Shown here piece by piece: positions 8,265 through 17,275 of a DNA stretch of 37,120 nucleotides. The notes below the pieces were generated by a model. It worked only from the letters and a program-made list of their open reading frames with translations. It did no database searches and had not been told where the DNA came from. Source of the stretch: Acidobacteriaceae bacterium (GTDB lineage: Bacteria; Acidobacteriota; Terriglobia; Bryobacterales; Bryobacteraceae); assembly GCA_019233375.1 (NCBI GenBank), contig JAFAMM010000178.1, positions 1 through 37,120 of the forward strand, in the 5' to 3' direction. The first letter of the stretch is position 1. Each line of letters opens with the position of its first letter. The position numbers and the translations under genes were made by a program.

Positions 8265-11200
8265 GTGAGAGGTACGTTCGTCTTCGCGAGCACGATGGGG
8301 CTGCTAACGTTCGCATCAGTGTTCATTACAAGTGCGCAGTCGATCGATCCGAAACTTTTTTCCGACATGCGATGGCGGAACATCGGTCCGTATCGGGGAG
8401 GCCGCACACGCGCCTTAGCCGGCGTACCCAGTCAGCCGAACGTGTTCTACATAGGCGCAGTGAACGGTGGTGTCTGGAAGAGCGATGATTACGGGCGCAC
8501 CTGGGATCCGATCTTCGATCATGAGCCGACAGGATCCGTGGGCGCCATTGCGGTTGCGCCAGATCCGAACATTGTGTACGTGGGAAGCGGCGAGGGCCTT
8601 CAGCGACCGGATCTCTCGACGGGCGACGGAATCTACAAATCCAGCGACGCAGGGAAAACATGGACGCATCTCGGTCTGCGCGAAGGCCAGCAGATCGCGC
8701 ACATTGCGGTAGATCCGCACGATTCGAATCGTTTGTTCGCCGCCGTGCTGGGGCATCCGTACGGGCCCAATTCTGAGCGAGGTGTGTTCCGCTCCACCGA
8801 TGGTGGCCAGACATTCGAAAAGGTTCTCTATAAGGACGAGAACACGGGCGCCAACGATGTGGAGATTGATCCGGCAAACCCCAAGGTTGTGTATGCGTGT
8901 TTGTGGGAATCGCGGCAAGGACCATGGGAGAACGCGGAGTGGAGCGGCACCGGTGGCGGAATTTTCAAATCGACCGACGGTGGTACAACCTGGAACAAAC
9001 TTGGGAAAGGTCTGCCGGCTGATGGCGATCAGGTGGTAGAGGCGAATCTCGCAATCGCGCCGAGCAATTCGAACATTCTGTATGCCGCGGTGGCGGCGAA
9101 AAACGAACTCGGCATCTACCGCTCAGACGATGCGGGCGCGACCTGGGTTAAGACGACCAATGACGAACGGTCGGCGGCGCGCATCGGCGGAGGAGACGCG
9201 CCGGTTCCGGCCGTTGACCCGAAGAATCCGGACGTCGTTTATACCGCGAGCGTGGTGACCTGGAAATCAGTCGACGGTGGAAAGACATGGACGGGAATAC
9301 GCGGAGCTCCTGGGGGCGATGACTACCAGAGCATCTGGATCAATCCGAACAACCCGCAGGTGCTGTTGATTGTGAGTGATCAGGGTGCGATAGTCACCGT
9401 CAATGGCGGCGAGACCTGGAGTTCCTGGTACAACCAGTCAACTGCGCAGATGTATCACGTCAATGCCGATAACGCGTTCCCGTACAGAGTGTGCAGCGGC
9501 CAGCAGGAAAGCGGGTCGGCGTGCGTTGCGACACGTGGGAACGATGGCGCGATTACTTTTCGTGATTGGCATCCGGTGGGTGCGGAGGAGTATGGTTATG
9601 CGGTGCCGGATCCGCTAAACGCGGACTTGGTATACGGCGGGAAACTAAGCCGCTACGACCGGCGAACCGGGCAGACGACGCAAGTAGGTCCGAAGCCGTT
9701 GCGGAGTGCGGATTACCGTGTTGTGCGAACGGCGCCCGTGGTGTTTTCGCCGGTAGATCCGCACATCCTGTATTTCGCCGGTAATACCGTGTGGAAGACG
9801 CAAAACGGCGGCCAAAACTGGCAACAGATCAGCCCAGACCTCACGCGAACGACATGGGAGGTGCCGGCGAGCGTTGGAAAGTATCGTCCGGACGCAAAGG
9901 TCACCAGACGCGGAGTGGTGTACGCGCTGGCGCCTTCACCGCTCGACAGCAACCGCATTTGGGCCGGTACGGATGACGGGTTGCTGCACGTCACCACCGA
10001 TGGCGGCGCGCACTGGACGAATGTTACGCCTCCGCAACTCAGTGCCTGGGACAAAGTGTCCATTATTGATGCCGGACACTTCGACAAGGACACGGCGTAC
10101 GCGGCGATCAACGCATTCCGCCTGGACGATCTGCGGCCTCATATTCTGCGCACACACGACTGCGGAAAGACGTGGACCGAGAGTGTGAAAGGCATCCCCG
10201 ACGGCGCAGCCGTAAACGTGGTCCGCGAAGACCCGAAGCGTAAAGGGCTGCTTTATGCGGGAAGTGAGCGAGAGGTTTACGTCTCGTTCGATGACGGTGA
10301 TCGCTGGCAGAGTCTCCGCTTGAACATGCCCGCGACTTCGATCCGCGATCTGCTTGTCAAAGGTGATGATTTGATCTCGGCGACGCACGGCCGCGGGTTC
10401 TGGGTGCTGGACGATGTGACTCCCTTGCGTCAAGTGAGTGAGTCGATGGCATCTAGCAACTATCTGTTCGAGCCGGAGACCGCGATCCGTGTGCGCTGGA
10501 ACACGAATACCGACACGCCCCTGCCCCCCGACGAGCCCGCCGGCCAGAATCCGCCGGATGGCGCGATCCTCGATTACTATCTGAGTTCGCCGGCAAAGGA
10601 GGCTGTAACGCTGGAGATCGTGAACGCCACCGGGGATGTCATGCGGCGTTATTCGAGTGCGGATGAAATGAGACCAATCGACCCGATGCTCGATATCCCA
10701 AAATATTGGGTTCGACCTCCGCAGGCGCTTTCGGCCGAAGCCGGCATGCACCGGTTTGTGTGGGACATGCATTTGCCTCCGCTGCCGGGTCTCGGAGGCG
10801 AAGAGGAGTTTCCGATGACGGCCATTTATCGCGACACCCCGCCTGCGCCAACTTCGCCCTGGGTTATGCCGGGCGCATATACCGTGACGCTGACCGTGGA
10901 TGGCAAGACGTACAAGCAGCCGTTAACGTTGCTGAAAGATCCTCGCGTGCAAACGACCGAAGAGGGCTTCGAGCAGCAGTACAGGATGTCGAAGGAGTTG
11001 TACGACGACATCAAGGCGACGCTCGCCGCAATGGATGAGATGAGGTCGCTGCGCGAGCAGTTGGGCGCGGCCAAATCCAAGACCGGTACGAGTGAGGCAG
11101 CAGCGGCGGCCGCATTAGATCAGAAAGCGGCGGCGCTCGAAGGCAAAATCCCGCCGAAGTTCGGCGGGGGCGGCCGGGCTCCCTGGACCGGGCCGGATAC

Positions 11201-11414
11201 GATGAATCGCGTTTCGGGGTCGTTGCGAACACTGATGCTGATGCTGCAGGAAGCCGACGTAGCGCCCACCAGCCAGGCCCAAGCCGCGGTCCGGGACGAG
11301 GAGAGCAAGTTCTCCGCTGTTATGGCGCAATGGAATTCAATCAAGATCGCCGATATTCCGAAGCTGAATGCGCAGCTCAAAGCCGCGGGTGTGCAGCAGA
11401 TCACGCTTCACTGA
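8265..11414 (+). CDS. Large secreted BNR/Asp-box repeat protein (sortilin/VPS10-like propeller)
   Basis: This protein of about 1049 residues begins with a signal peptide (about 1-25, ending near ITSAQ). It contains about eleven Asp-box motifs of the S-x-D-x-G-x-T-W type (SDDYGRTW, SSDAGKTW, STDGGQTF, STDGGTTW, SDDAGATW, SVDGGKTW, NGGETW, NGGQNW, TTDGGAHW, HDCGKTW, FDDGDRW), predicting one or two large beta-propellers. After about residue 730 comes a beta-rich domain (LFEPETAIRVRWNTN..., WDMHLPPLPG). The end is a charged helical segment (YRMSKELYDDIKATLAAMDEMRSLREQLG). Databases often label such proteins glycosyl hydrolase, but I see no sialidase active-site pattern and would not assign enzyme activity. 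The start is GTG 8265, with GGAGG eight bases upstream. The track start at 8100 lies in the divergent gene and has no signal peptide. Confidence 0.88.
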   Translation: MRGTFVFASTMGLLTFASVFITSAQSIDPKLFSDMRWRNIGPYRGGRTRALAGVPSQPNVFYIGAVNGGVWKSDDYGRTWDPIFDHEPTGSVGAIAVAPDPNIVYVGSGEGLQRPDLSTGDGIYKSSDAGKTWTHLGLREGQQIAHIAVDPHDSNRLFAAVLGHPYGPNSERGVFRSTDGGQTFEKVLYKDENTGANDVEIDPANPKVVYACLWESRQGPWENAEWSGTGGGIFKSTDGGTTWNKLGKGLPADGDQVVEANLAIAPSNSNILYAAVAAKNELGIYRSDDAGATWVKTTNDERSAARIGGGDAPVPAVDPKNPDVVYTASVVTWKSVDGGKTWTGIRGAPGGDDYQSIWINPNNPQVLLIVSDQGAIVTVNGGETWSSWYNQSTAQMYHVNADNAFPYRVCSGQQESGSACVATRGNDGAITFRDWHPVGAEEYGYAVPDPLNADLVYGGKLSRYDRRTGQTTQVGPKPLRSADYRVVRTAPVVFSPVDPHILYFAGNTVWKTQNGGQNWQQISPDLTRTTWEVPASVGKYRPDAKVTRRGVVYALAPSPLDSNRIWAGTDDGLLHVTTDGGAHWTNVTPPQLSAWDKVSIIDAGHFDKDTAYAAINAFRLDDLRPHILRTHDCGKTWTESVKGIPDGAAVNVVREDPKRKGLLYAGSEREVYVSFDDGDRWQSLRLNMPATSIRDLLVKGDDLISATHGRGFWVLDDVTPLRQVSESMASSNYLFEPETAIRVRWNTNTDTPLPPDEPAGQNPPDGAILDYYLSSPAKEAVTLEIVNATGDVMRRYSSADEMRPIDPMLDIPKYWVRPPQALSAEAGMHRFVWDMHLPPLPGLGGEEEFPMTAIYRDTPPAPTSPWVMPGAYTVTLTVDGKTYKQPLTLLKDPRVQTTEEGFEQQYRMSKELYDDIKATLAAMDEMRSLREQLGAAKSKTGTSEAAAAAALDQKAAALEGKIPPKFGGGGRAPWTGPDTMNRVSGSLRTLMLMLQEADVAPTSQAQAAVRDEESKFSAVMAQWNSIKIADIPKLNAQLKAAGVQQITLH

Positions 11415-11424
11415 CCTTTGCTTT

Positions 11425-11475
11425 GATCGCGATCGCAACAGCCGTGAACCCGAAAGCGTACGGCGTACGTATGAT
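11425..11475. promoter_or_regulatory. Possible promoter/operator region ahead of the ABC operon
   Basis: The 123-bp gap before the ABC ATPase holds a perfect 10-bp palindrome GATCGCGATC (11425-11434), a short inverted repeat CGTAC-GGC-GTACG (11457-11469), and TATGAT (11470-11475), five of six to the -10 consensus. No good -35 element is visible. It is listed as a candidate only. Confidence 0.25.
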
Positions 11476-11537
11476 TCTGTGATAACTTTGCTTATCCCCA
11501 ATTAGTACGTTCCAGAGTCCATCGCGGAGGTGGAAGT

Positions 11538-12467
11538 GTGGCGCTTACGATTCGCGGTCTTTCGAAGACTTACCCCAATGGCGTCAAAGCACTGAGGAAT
11601 TTGAACCTTTCTATCGGAAACTGCATGTTCGGGCTCCTTGGCCCGAACGGCGCCGGCAAGAGTACTCTGATGCGCACCATTGCGACTCTGCAGGATCCCG
11701 ACGACGGCAGCATCGAGCTCGACGGCATTGATGTGCTCCGTGAGAAAAATGAAATCCGGCGCATTCTCGGCTATCTGCCGCAGGAGTTCGGCGTCTATCC
11801 CAAAATCTCCGCCTTCGAGATGCTCCAGCATCTGGCCATTCTGAAGGGGATGACGCAGACCGGTGAGCGCAAGGACTTCATTGATGCGCTGCTTCAACAA
11901 ACGAACCTCTGGGACGTTCGCAACAAAGCGCTGACGACGTTTTCGGGCGGCATGAAGCAGCGCTTTGGTATCGCGCAGGCGCTGCTTGGAAACCCGCGCC
12001 TGATCATTGTCGACGAGCCGACGGCCGGTCTCGACCCTGCTGAGAGGAATCGCTTCCTGAACCTTCTCTCTTCCGTCGCCAGCGACCGGACCGTCATCCT
12101 TTCAACCCACATTGTCGACGATGTGCGCCAGCTCTGTCCCCGGATGGCCATCATTGTTGAAGGGGAACTGCTCCTCGAGGGTGCGCCCGCGGAGACGATC
12201 GCCGCCCTGAACGGACGTGTTTGGAGCAAGATCGCCGGTAACGATGACGAATTTCGCTCGCTTGAATCGCAGTTCCGCATTCTGAGTACGTACCTGGTGG
12301 CCGGCCAGCGAGCGGTGCGCATTTATTCTGAGAGCGATCCCGGGCAGGGCTTCCATGCGGTGGAATCAGGTCTCGAGGATGTGTATTTTCTCCATCTGCG
12401 GCCGTTCCCTCACGCACGCGCCTCAGCAAGTGGAAATGGATCCTCGAACGGGCAGCCGGTCCAATAA
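11538..12467 (+). CDS. ABC transporter ATP-binding protein
   Basis: This cytoplasmic ATPase would power the membrane protein encoded 11 bp downstream. The 309-residue product carries Walker A GPNGAGKS (35-42), the Q-loop region LPQEF (80-84), an ABC signature in the variant form FSGGMKQR (135-142), Walker B LIIVDEP with catalytic E160, the D-loop AGLDP and the H-loop STH. A C-terminal extension of about 90 residues (from about 220) has no motif I know but is common in ABC-2 type exporters. The start is GTG 11538, with GGAGG seven bases upstream. The order of one ATPase followed by a permease-peptidase fusion suggests an exporter or envelope machine rather than a solute importer, and no binding protein is present. 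Confidence 0.95.
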   Translation: MALTIRGLSKTYPNGVKALRNLNLSIGNCMFGLLGPNGAGKSTLMRTIATLQDPDDGSIELDGIDVLREKNEIRRILGYLPQEFGVYPKISAFEMLQHLAILKGMTQTGERKDFIDALLQQTNLWDVRNKALTTFSGGMKQRFGIAQALLGNPRLIIVDEPTAGLDPAERNRFLNLLSSVASDRTVILSTHIVDDVRQLCPRMAIIVEGELLLEGAPAETIAALNGRVWSKIAGNDDEFRSLESQFRILSTYLVAGQRAVRIYSESDPGQGFHAVESGLEDVYFLHLRPFPHARASASGNGSSNGQPVQ

Positions 12468-12478
12468 GAGAGTGCACC

Positions 12479-15400
12479 ATGGCCCAGTTCCTCGAATTCT
12501 GCTTTTTTGAGCTGAAATTCCGGTTCAAGAGCATCTCCACCTGGGTTTACTTCCTGGCCTGGTTCTTATTCGCCTTCCTCTCCGTTGCGTCGGAGAGCTT
12601 TGGACCGATCGGGTTTAACAACGGCAAGGTGCTGCTCAATTCTGCGTATGCGAACGCGTTTAATGACGTCGGCGCGGCGCTGTTCGGGATCATCATCGTC
12701 GCGGCGATTTTCGGCACCGCGATGCTCCGCGATTTCCAGCGCGACACCTATCAAATTCTCTTCACCAAACCGATTTCGAAGCTCGCTTATCTCGGCGGAC
12801 GCTGGACCGGCTCGTTTCTCACCACAGTCTTTGTGTTTTCGGGTTTGCTGTTTGGAACGTATTGCGGCACGTTCGCGCCCTGGGCAGATCACACTCGCAT
12901 CGGGCCGAACCATCTCTGGGCGTATCTTCAGCCGTTCTTTTCGATCGTTGTCGTACAGATCTTTTTTGTCGGCTCGGGCTTCTTCGCCATCGCCGCTCTA
13001 ACGCGAAAAATCTTCATTGTCTATCTGCAGGGCGTCGTGCTGTTCATGCTCTACGTCATCGGCATCACCGTCTTTTCGGCGACCCGCTCGCTCGAACGCT
13101 TCTGGTCAGGGATTCTGGATCCGATCGGTTTCATCCTTATTGACGATGTCACCCGCTACTGGACGGTGGTGGAGAAAAATACGCTCTTCGTTACCTGGGC
13201 GCCCTCGCTCGTCAATGGGATCTTCCTCTATAACCGCCTGCTCTGGATCGCGGTGGGAGTGGTTGTCCTGGCGGTGTTATGGATGCTGTTCCCGATGTCA
13301 GCCGAGGCGCTCACCGCGCGCTCGCAGGGCCGCCGCGCCGCCAAAGCCAAGCAGCAGGAAGTCGCAGAGAGCCTTTCTGTCCGCTCGTTCATCAGCGCGA
13401 GGCTCCCCTCAGTGCACCAGGCTTTTGGTCGGGAGACATCGCTTGCGCAGTATCTCTCGTTATCACAACTCCGAACCCGCAGTATCTTGCGCGATGTCCC
13501 ATTTTGGGCTCTCGTGGCGTTGGTAATTGCGTTCGGAGTGAATAATGGCCACTTTGCCGGACGTATCGCAGAGAGAAACGTCTGGCCGGTTACCTATCTC
13601 ATGGTGCAGGCTGTCGAGGGCAGCGCTACTTTATTCCTCTATATTGTCGGGGCGCTCTATGCGGCCGAGTTGCTCTGGCGCGAACGCGATACGCACTTTG
13701 ACGGCATCCATGACGCCCTTCCGCTGAGCGAGTCAGTCGATTGGCTCTCGCGATTCACGGCGATTGTGACTATTGAGCTGATCCTGCTGGCCGTTACGAT
13801 GCTCACCGGCATCTTCATGCAGACGATCGCCGGGTACTACCATTACGAGCTTCTCCAATACTTCAAAGAGCTGTATCTGGTGACGTTCCCGCAGATACTC
13901 ACTTTCACCCTGCTCGCGATGTTCGTGCAGACTATTGTCTCGAACAAGTTTCTCGGCCACGGCATCGTGATCGGGCTGTTTGTGCTGATTCCCATCCTCT
14001 TTAACTTCGGCTGGGAGAATACCCTTTACCTGGTCGGCCAAGTTCCGGCGTACACGTACTCGGATATGAACGGCTACGGTCACTTTGTGCCCGCGCTGTT
14101 CTGGTCGATTACTTACTGGCTTTCGATTTGCGCGTTGTTGGCCGTGATATCCATTGCGTATGCGCGGCGCGGAAGTGACGATTCGCTGCGTGCCCGCACT
14201 CGACTGGCTGTGGCTCGGGCTCCCCGGCTTTTACCCGCCGCAGTTCTGTGTTTCGTCATTGCGATTGGTTCGGGCGCGTGGTATTTCTACAATGCCCACG
14301 TTCTGAACGAATACCGCAACGCGCGCATCCGCCGCCAGATCCAGGCGAGCTACGAGCGGAGTTATAAGCGCTATGAAAACGTTCCACAGCCAAAAGTGAC
14401 CGCGGTTGACGCCACGATCAACATTTATCCCGATCGCCGATCGTTCGACGGCAACATCCGGATCACGCTTCAGAACAAGTATTTAAAGCCGATTGCGCAG
14501 ATCCACATCACGGATCAACACCAGGCGGTATCCAATGTGCGCCTTGACCGCCCATCTCGCCTTCTCAGTTCCGGGCCGCGCAACGTTTACTCGATCTACG
14601 TACTGGAGCAGCCGCTGCCGCCGGGCGAGACTGTTACCCTCACGTGCGATATCGGGCATCAGACTCGCGGCTTTCGCGATGGCGACGAGCCGGCGGAGTT
14701 CGCGTACAACGGAACGTTCTTTGATTCGAGCTATACACCGTATATCGGATACGACCGCTCAATTGAACTGACGGATCCGAGGCGCCGCAGGGAAGAGCAC
14801 CTTCCGAAATTGGAGGAGATGGCCGAGCGCGGCGATCCCGTTCAAACGCTAAATAATCTCTTTTCCGCTGAATCCGACTGGATCACGTATCACACGGTGG
14901 TCAGGACGTCAGCCGATCAGATCGCGCTTGCGCCAGGCTACTTGCAGCGCGAATGGCAGACCAACGGTCGCCGGTTCTTTGAATACAGTATGGGCTCAAC
15001 CCATATACAGGATTTCTTTGCCTATGTCTCGGGCCGTTATAAAGTTCGCAAAGAGACATATCACGGCAAGGATGGCGATGTGGAGCTGGAAGTTTATTAT
15101 GACCCGGCGCACACCTATGACATCGATGATATGCTGGCGAGCACGCGCGCGGGTCTCGATTACTTCCAGCGTATCTACAGCCCGTACCAGTTCACTCAAT
15201 TCCGGATTCTCGAGTTCCCGCGTTATCGAGCCTTCGCTCAGTCCTTTCCCAATACCGTTCCCTATTCGGAAGGCATCGGGTTCATCGGACGCATGCTGAA
15301 GTCCACCGATATCGATTTCACGTACTTCGTCACAGCTCACGAACTCGGCCATCAATGGTGGGGGCATCAACTGATCGGCGCGCAGGTCCAGGGCTCGAAC

Positions 15401-16168
15401 ATGATGTCTGAGAGCCTTGCCGAGTACTCCGCTTTGCAGGTAATGGCGCACAAATACGGGCGCGACAATATGCACCGCTACCTGCGGCACGAACTCGATA
15501 CCTACCTGCGGGGGCGAGGAGGAGAAACGCGCCGCGAGCCGCCTTTGGCGCTAGTACAGAACGAGCCCTACGTCTGGTATCAGAAGGGCGGACAGATTCT
15601 TTACACGCTTGCCGACTACATTGGGGAAGACAAGCTCAATCTCGCCCTGCACAATTTCCTGATGGAATACCGGTACGCGAATGCGACCAATCAAGTGGAT
15701 GCGCGCGATAACGCCCGCGGGTCTGAGGCGATGGACGATCCTTACCCCGATACACGCATGCTGGTAGAAGCGATCCGCGCACAAACGCCGCCCGAGCTCC
15801 ATTATCTGGTCGACGACGGATTTAACCGCATCGTTCTTTATGACAATAAGGCTCTATCCGCGACCTCGGAGAAGACCTCAAACGGCAAGTACAAAGTGAC
15901 GCTCGATGTTCAGGCGCGCAAAGTGCAGGCCGACGGCAACGGCGTGGAGAGTCCGATGCCGCTTGCCGATTACATTGAAATCGGGGTTTTCAAAGGCAAG
16001 AAGGATGAAGAGAAGCCTTTATATCTGAAAAAGGAAAAACTCACACGCGAGCGCGAGACCTTCACGATTGTGGTAGATGAACCCCCTACGCGCGCGGGAA
16101 TCGACCCCTATAACAAGCTCATCGATCGTATTTCCGACGACAATATGATCGATGTGACGAGACGGTAG
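12479..16168 (+). CDS. ABC-2 type permease fused to an M1-family zinc aminopeptidase
   Basis: This 1229-residue protein joins two functions. Residues about 1-270 form a first hydrophobic permease block (FELKFRFKSISTWVYFLAWFLF, then several helices). A basic linker (RRAAKAKQQE) leads to a second block of about 350-610, ending with a helix near 585-605. The rest is a water-soluble peptidase related to leukotriene A4 hydrolase/aminopeptidase N. It has H954-E-L-G-H958 (HELGHQWWGHQ), the downstream zinc-ligand glutamate probably E978 in SESLAEY, and the Y/R-rich C-terminal region. With two permease blocks it could form a whole channel with an ATPase dimer. The peptidase should face the periplasm, by analogy with its position after the last helix. 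The ATG lies 11 bp after the ATPase stop. Substrate unknown. Confidence 0.92.
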   Translation: MAQFLEFCFFELKFRFKSISTWVYFLAWFLFAFLSVASESFGPIGFNNGKVLLNSAYANAFNDVGAALFGIIIVAAIFGTAMLRDFQRDTYQILFTKPISKLAYLGGRWTGSFLTTVFVFSGLLFGTYCGTFAPWADHTRIGPNHLWAYLQPFFSIVVVQIFFVGSGFFAIAALTRKIFIVYLQGVVLFMLYVIGITVFSATRSLERFWSGILDPIGFILIDDVTRYWTVVEKNTLFVTWAPSLVNGIFLYNRLLWIAVGVVVLAVLWMLFPMSAEALTARSQGRRAAKAKQQEVAESLSVRSFISARLPSVHQAFGRETSLAQYLSLSQLRTRSILRDVPFWALVALVIAFGVNNGHFAGRIAERNVWPVTYLMVQAVEGSATLFLYIVGALYAAELLWRERDTHFDGIHDALPLSESVDWLSRFTAIVTIELILLAVTMLTGIFMQTIAGYYHYELLQYFKELYLVTFPQILTFTLLAMFVQTIVSNKFLGHGIVIGLFVLIPILFNFGWENTLYLVGQVPAYTYSDMNGYGHFVPALFWSITYWLSICALLAVISIAYARRGSDDSLRARTRLAVARAPRLLPAAVLCFVIAIGSGAWYFYNAHVLNEYRNARIRRQIQASYERSYKRYENVPQPKVTAVDATINIYPDRRSFDGNIRITLQNKYLKPIAQIHITDQHQAVSNVRLDRPSRLLSSGPRNVYSIYVLEQPLPPGETVTLTCDIGHQTRGFRDGDEPAEFAYNGTFFDSSYTPYIGYDRSIELTDPRRRREEHLPKLEEMAERGDPVQTLNNLFSAESDWITYHTVVRTSADQIALAPGYLQREWQTNGRRFFEYSMGSTHIQDFFAYVSGRYKVRKETYHGKDGDVELEVYYDPAHTYDIDDMLASTRAGLDYFQRIYSPYQFTQFRILEFPRYRAFAQSFPNTVPYSEGIGFIGRMLKSTDIDFTYFVTAHELGHQWWGHQLIGAQVQGSNMMSESLAEYSALQVMAHKYGRDNMHRYLRHELDTYLRGRGGETRREPPLALVQNEPYVWYQKGGQILYTLADYIGEDKLNLALHNFLMEYRYANATNQVDARDNARGSEAMDDPYPDTRMLVEAIRAQTPPELHYLVDDGFNRIVLYDNKALSATSEKTSNGKYKVTLDVQARKVQADGNGVESPMPLADYIEIGVFKGKKDEEKPLYLKKEKLTRERETFTIVVDEPPTRAGIDPYNKLIDRISDDNMIDVTRR

Positions 16169-16299
16169 TAAGCGATTCCACGCTGACCAAACTTCGATTG
16201 TAAGCGCTACCACGGTGCTCTCCAGGTTTTACGGCTCCCCGAACTGCACTGCATCAGTCCTTAAGAGTTTAACGACCCGGTCCCCGAACCGGCGCCGCC

Positions 16300-17180
16300 G
16301 TGAACGAAACCACCATTTTGCACTATCACATCCTCGAGAGATTGGGCGGCGGCGATAGCGAATCATCAAAAAAGCGCTAGAGAAGGATCGGAATCTCCGT
16401 TATCAGCATGCTGCCGAGATGCGTGCCGACCTGCAGCGTTTGAAGCGTGATAGCGATTCCGGACGCTCGGCGGCGGTTGTCACGGAATCGGACGAGATCG
16501 AAGCGCCACCTGTAAGGCCATCCTCCAGAAAAGCGAAAGCCGCCCCGTCAAACCAGCCTCTAAGTGCCAAATCCCCACGCCGCTCGCCCTGGAAGGTTCT
16601 TCTGCCTGTTGCTGCCGTAGCCGCTGCGTTGATTGCAGGTGGCTATTACTACTGGCGTTCGCGCGCTACGACGATACTGACGGATAAAGACAGCATCGTC
16701 CTCGCCGACTTTACGAATACAACAGGCGATCCGGTTTTCGACACCGCCCTGCGAGCTGCGCTGGCGGCTCAGTTAGGGCAGTCTCCACTGTTGAACCTCG
16801 TTCCCGACGAGCAGATTGCTAACGCTCTGACGGGGATGACGAAGCCCAACGACACTGGGCTCACTCATCAACTGGCCCGCGAGGTATGCCAACGTCTCGG
16901 TGGTAAGGCAACGCTTGAAGGAGCTATGGCTTATCTGGCTGCTCAACAGGGCACTCCTGCGGCAGCACAGTTCCAAAAGATCCTCGATCATCCTGGCGTC
17001 TTCCGCAACGAGCCCATCGGCGCACTGGCTCGCTTAGGTCTCGGCCGCGCTTACGCGATGGCAGGAGACAACGCCAAAGCAAAAACCGCCTATCAGGACT
17101 TTCTCACTTTATGAAAGGACGCCGACCCTGACGTTCCCATCCTCAAACAAGCCAAAACGGAGTACGCGAAGCTGCAGTAA
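16300..17180 (+). pseudogene. Decayed Ser/Thr protein kinase with TPR-type C-terminus
   Basis: The remains of an acidobacterial-style membrane Ser/Thr kinase are visible in three pieces. A GTG at 16300 starts NETTILHYHILERLGGG, the usual N-terminus up to the glycine loop, then runs out of frame to TAG at 16378. In another frame, from about 16359, RIIKKALEKDRNLRYQHAAEMRADLQRLKRD is the end of a kinase domain, so the catalytic core has been deleted. The downstream part (ORF 16419-17114) has the basic linker, a membrane helix (VLLPVAAVAAALIAGGYYYW), DSIVLADFTNTTGDPVFDTALR, and then an apparent second deletion after GGKATLEG. The TPR end (AAAQFQKILDHPG...KTAYQDFLTL) is interrupted by TGA at 17112 where related proteins have Trp, and KDADPDVPILKQAKTEYAKLQ follows in frame to 17180. 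The 231-residue middle ORF could still be expressed but cannot be a kinase. Confidence 0.85.
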
Positions 17181-17275
17181 CTTCGGTCTGTTGCGCCGGG
17201 AGGTGCGAAACTGATCGAAGTACATTACAGGTAGAGGATTCTTAGAGGGAATCACGGGCTGGGGCGCCCAAAACC

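Noticed and set aside
9936-10772. 278-residue ORF antisense to the BNR gene
   Set aside because: A shadow of a high-GC coding frame; the sense frame has signal peptide and Asp-boxes throughout.
8265-11414. Sialidase or glycosyl hydrolase function for the BNR-repeat protein
   Set aside because: Asp-boxes are structural; I see no arginine triad or nucleophile Tyr/Glu arrangement to support catalysis.
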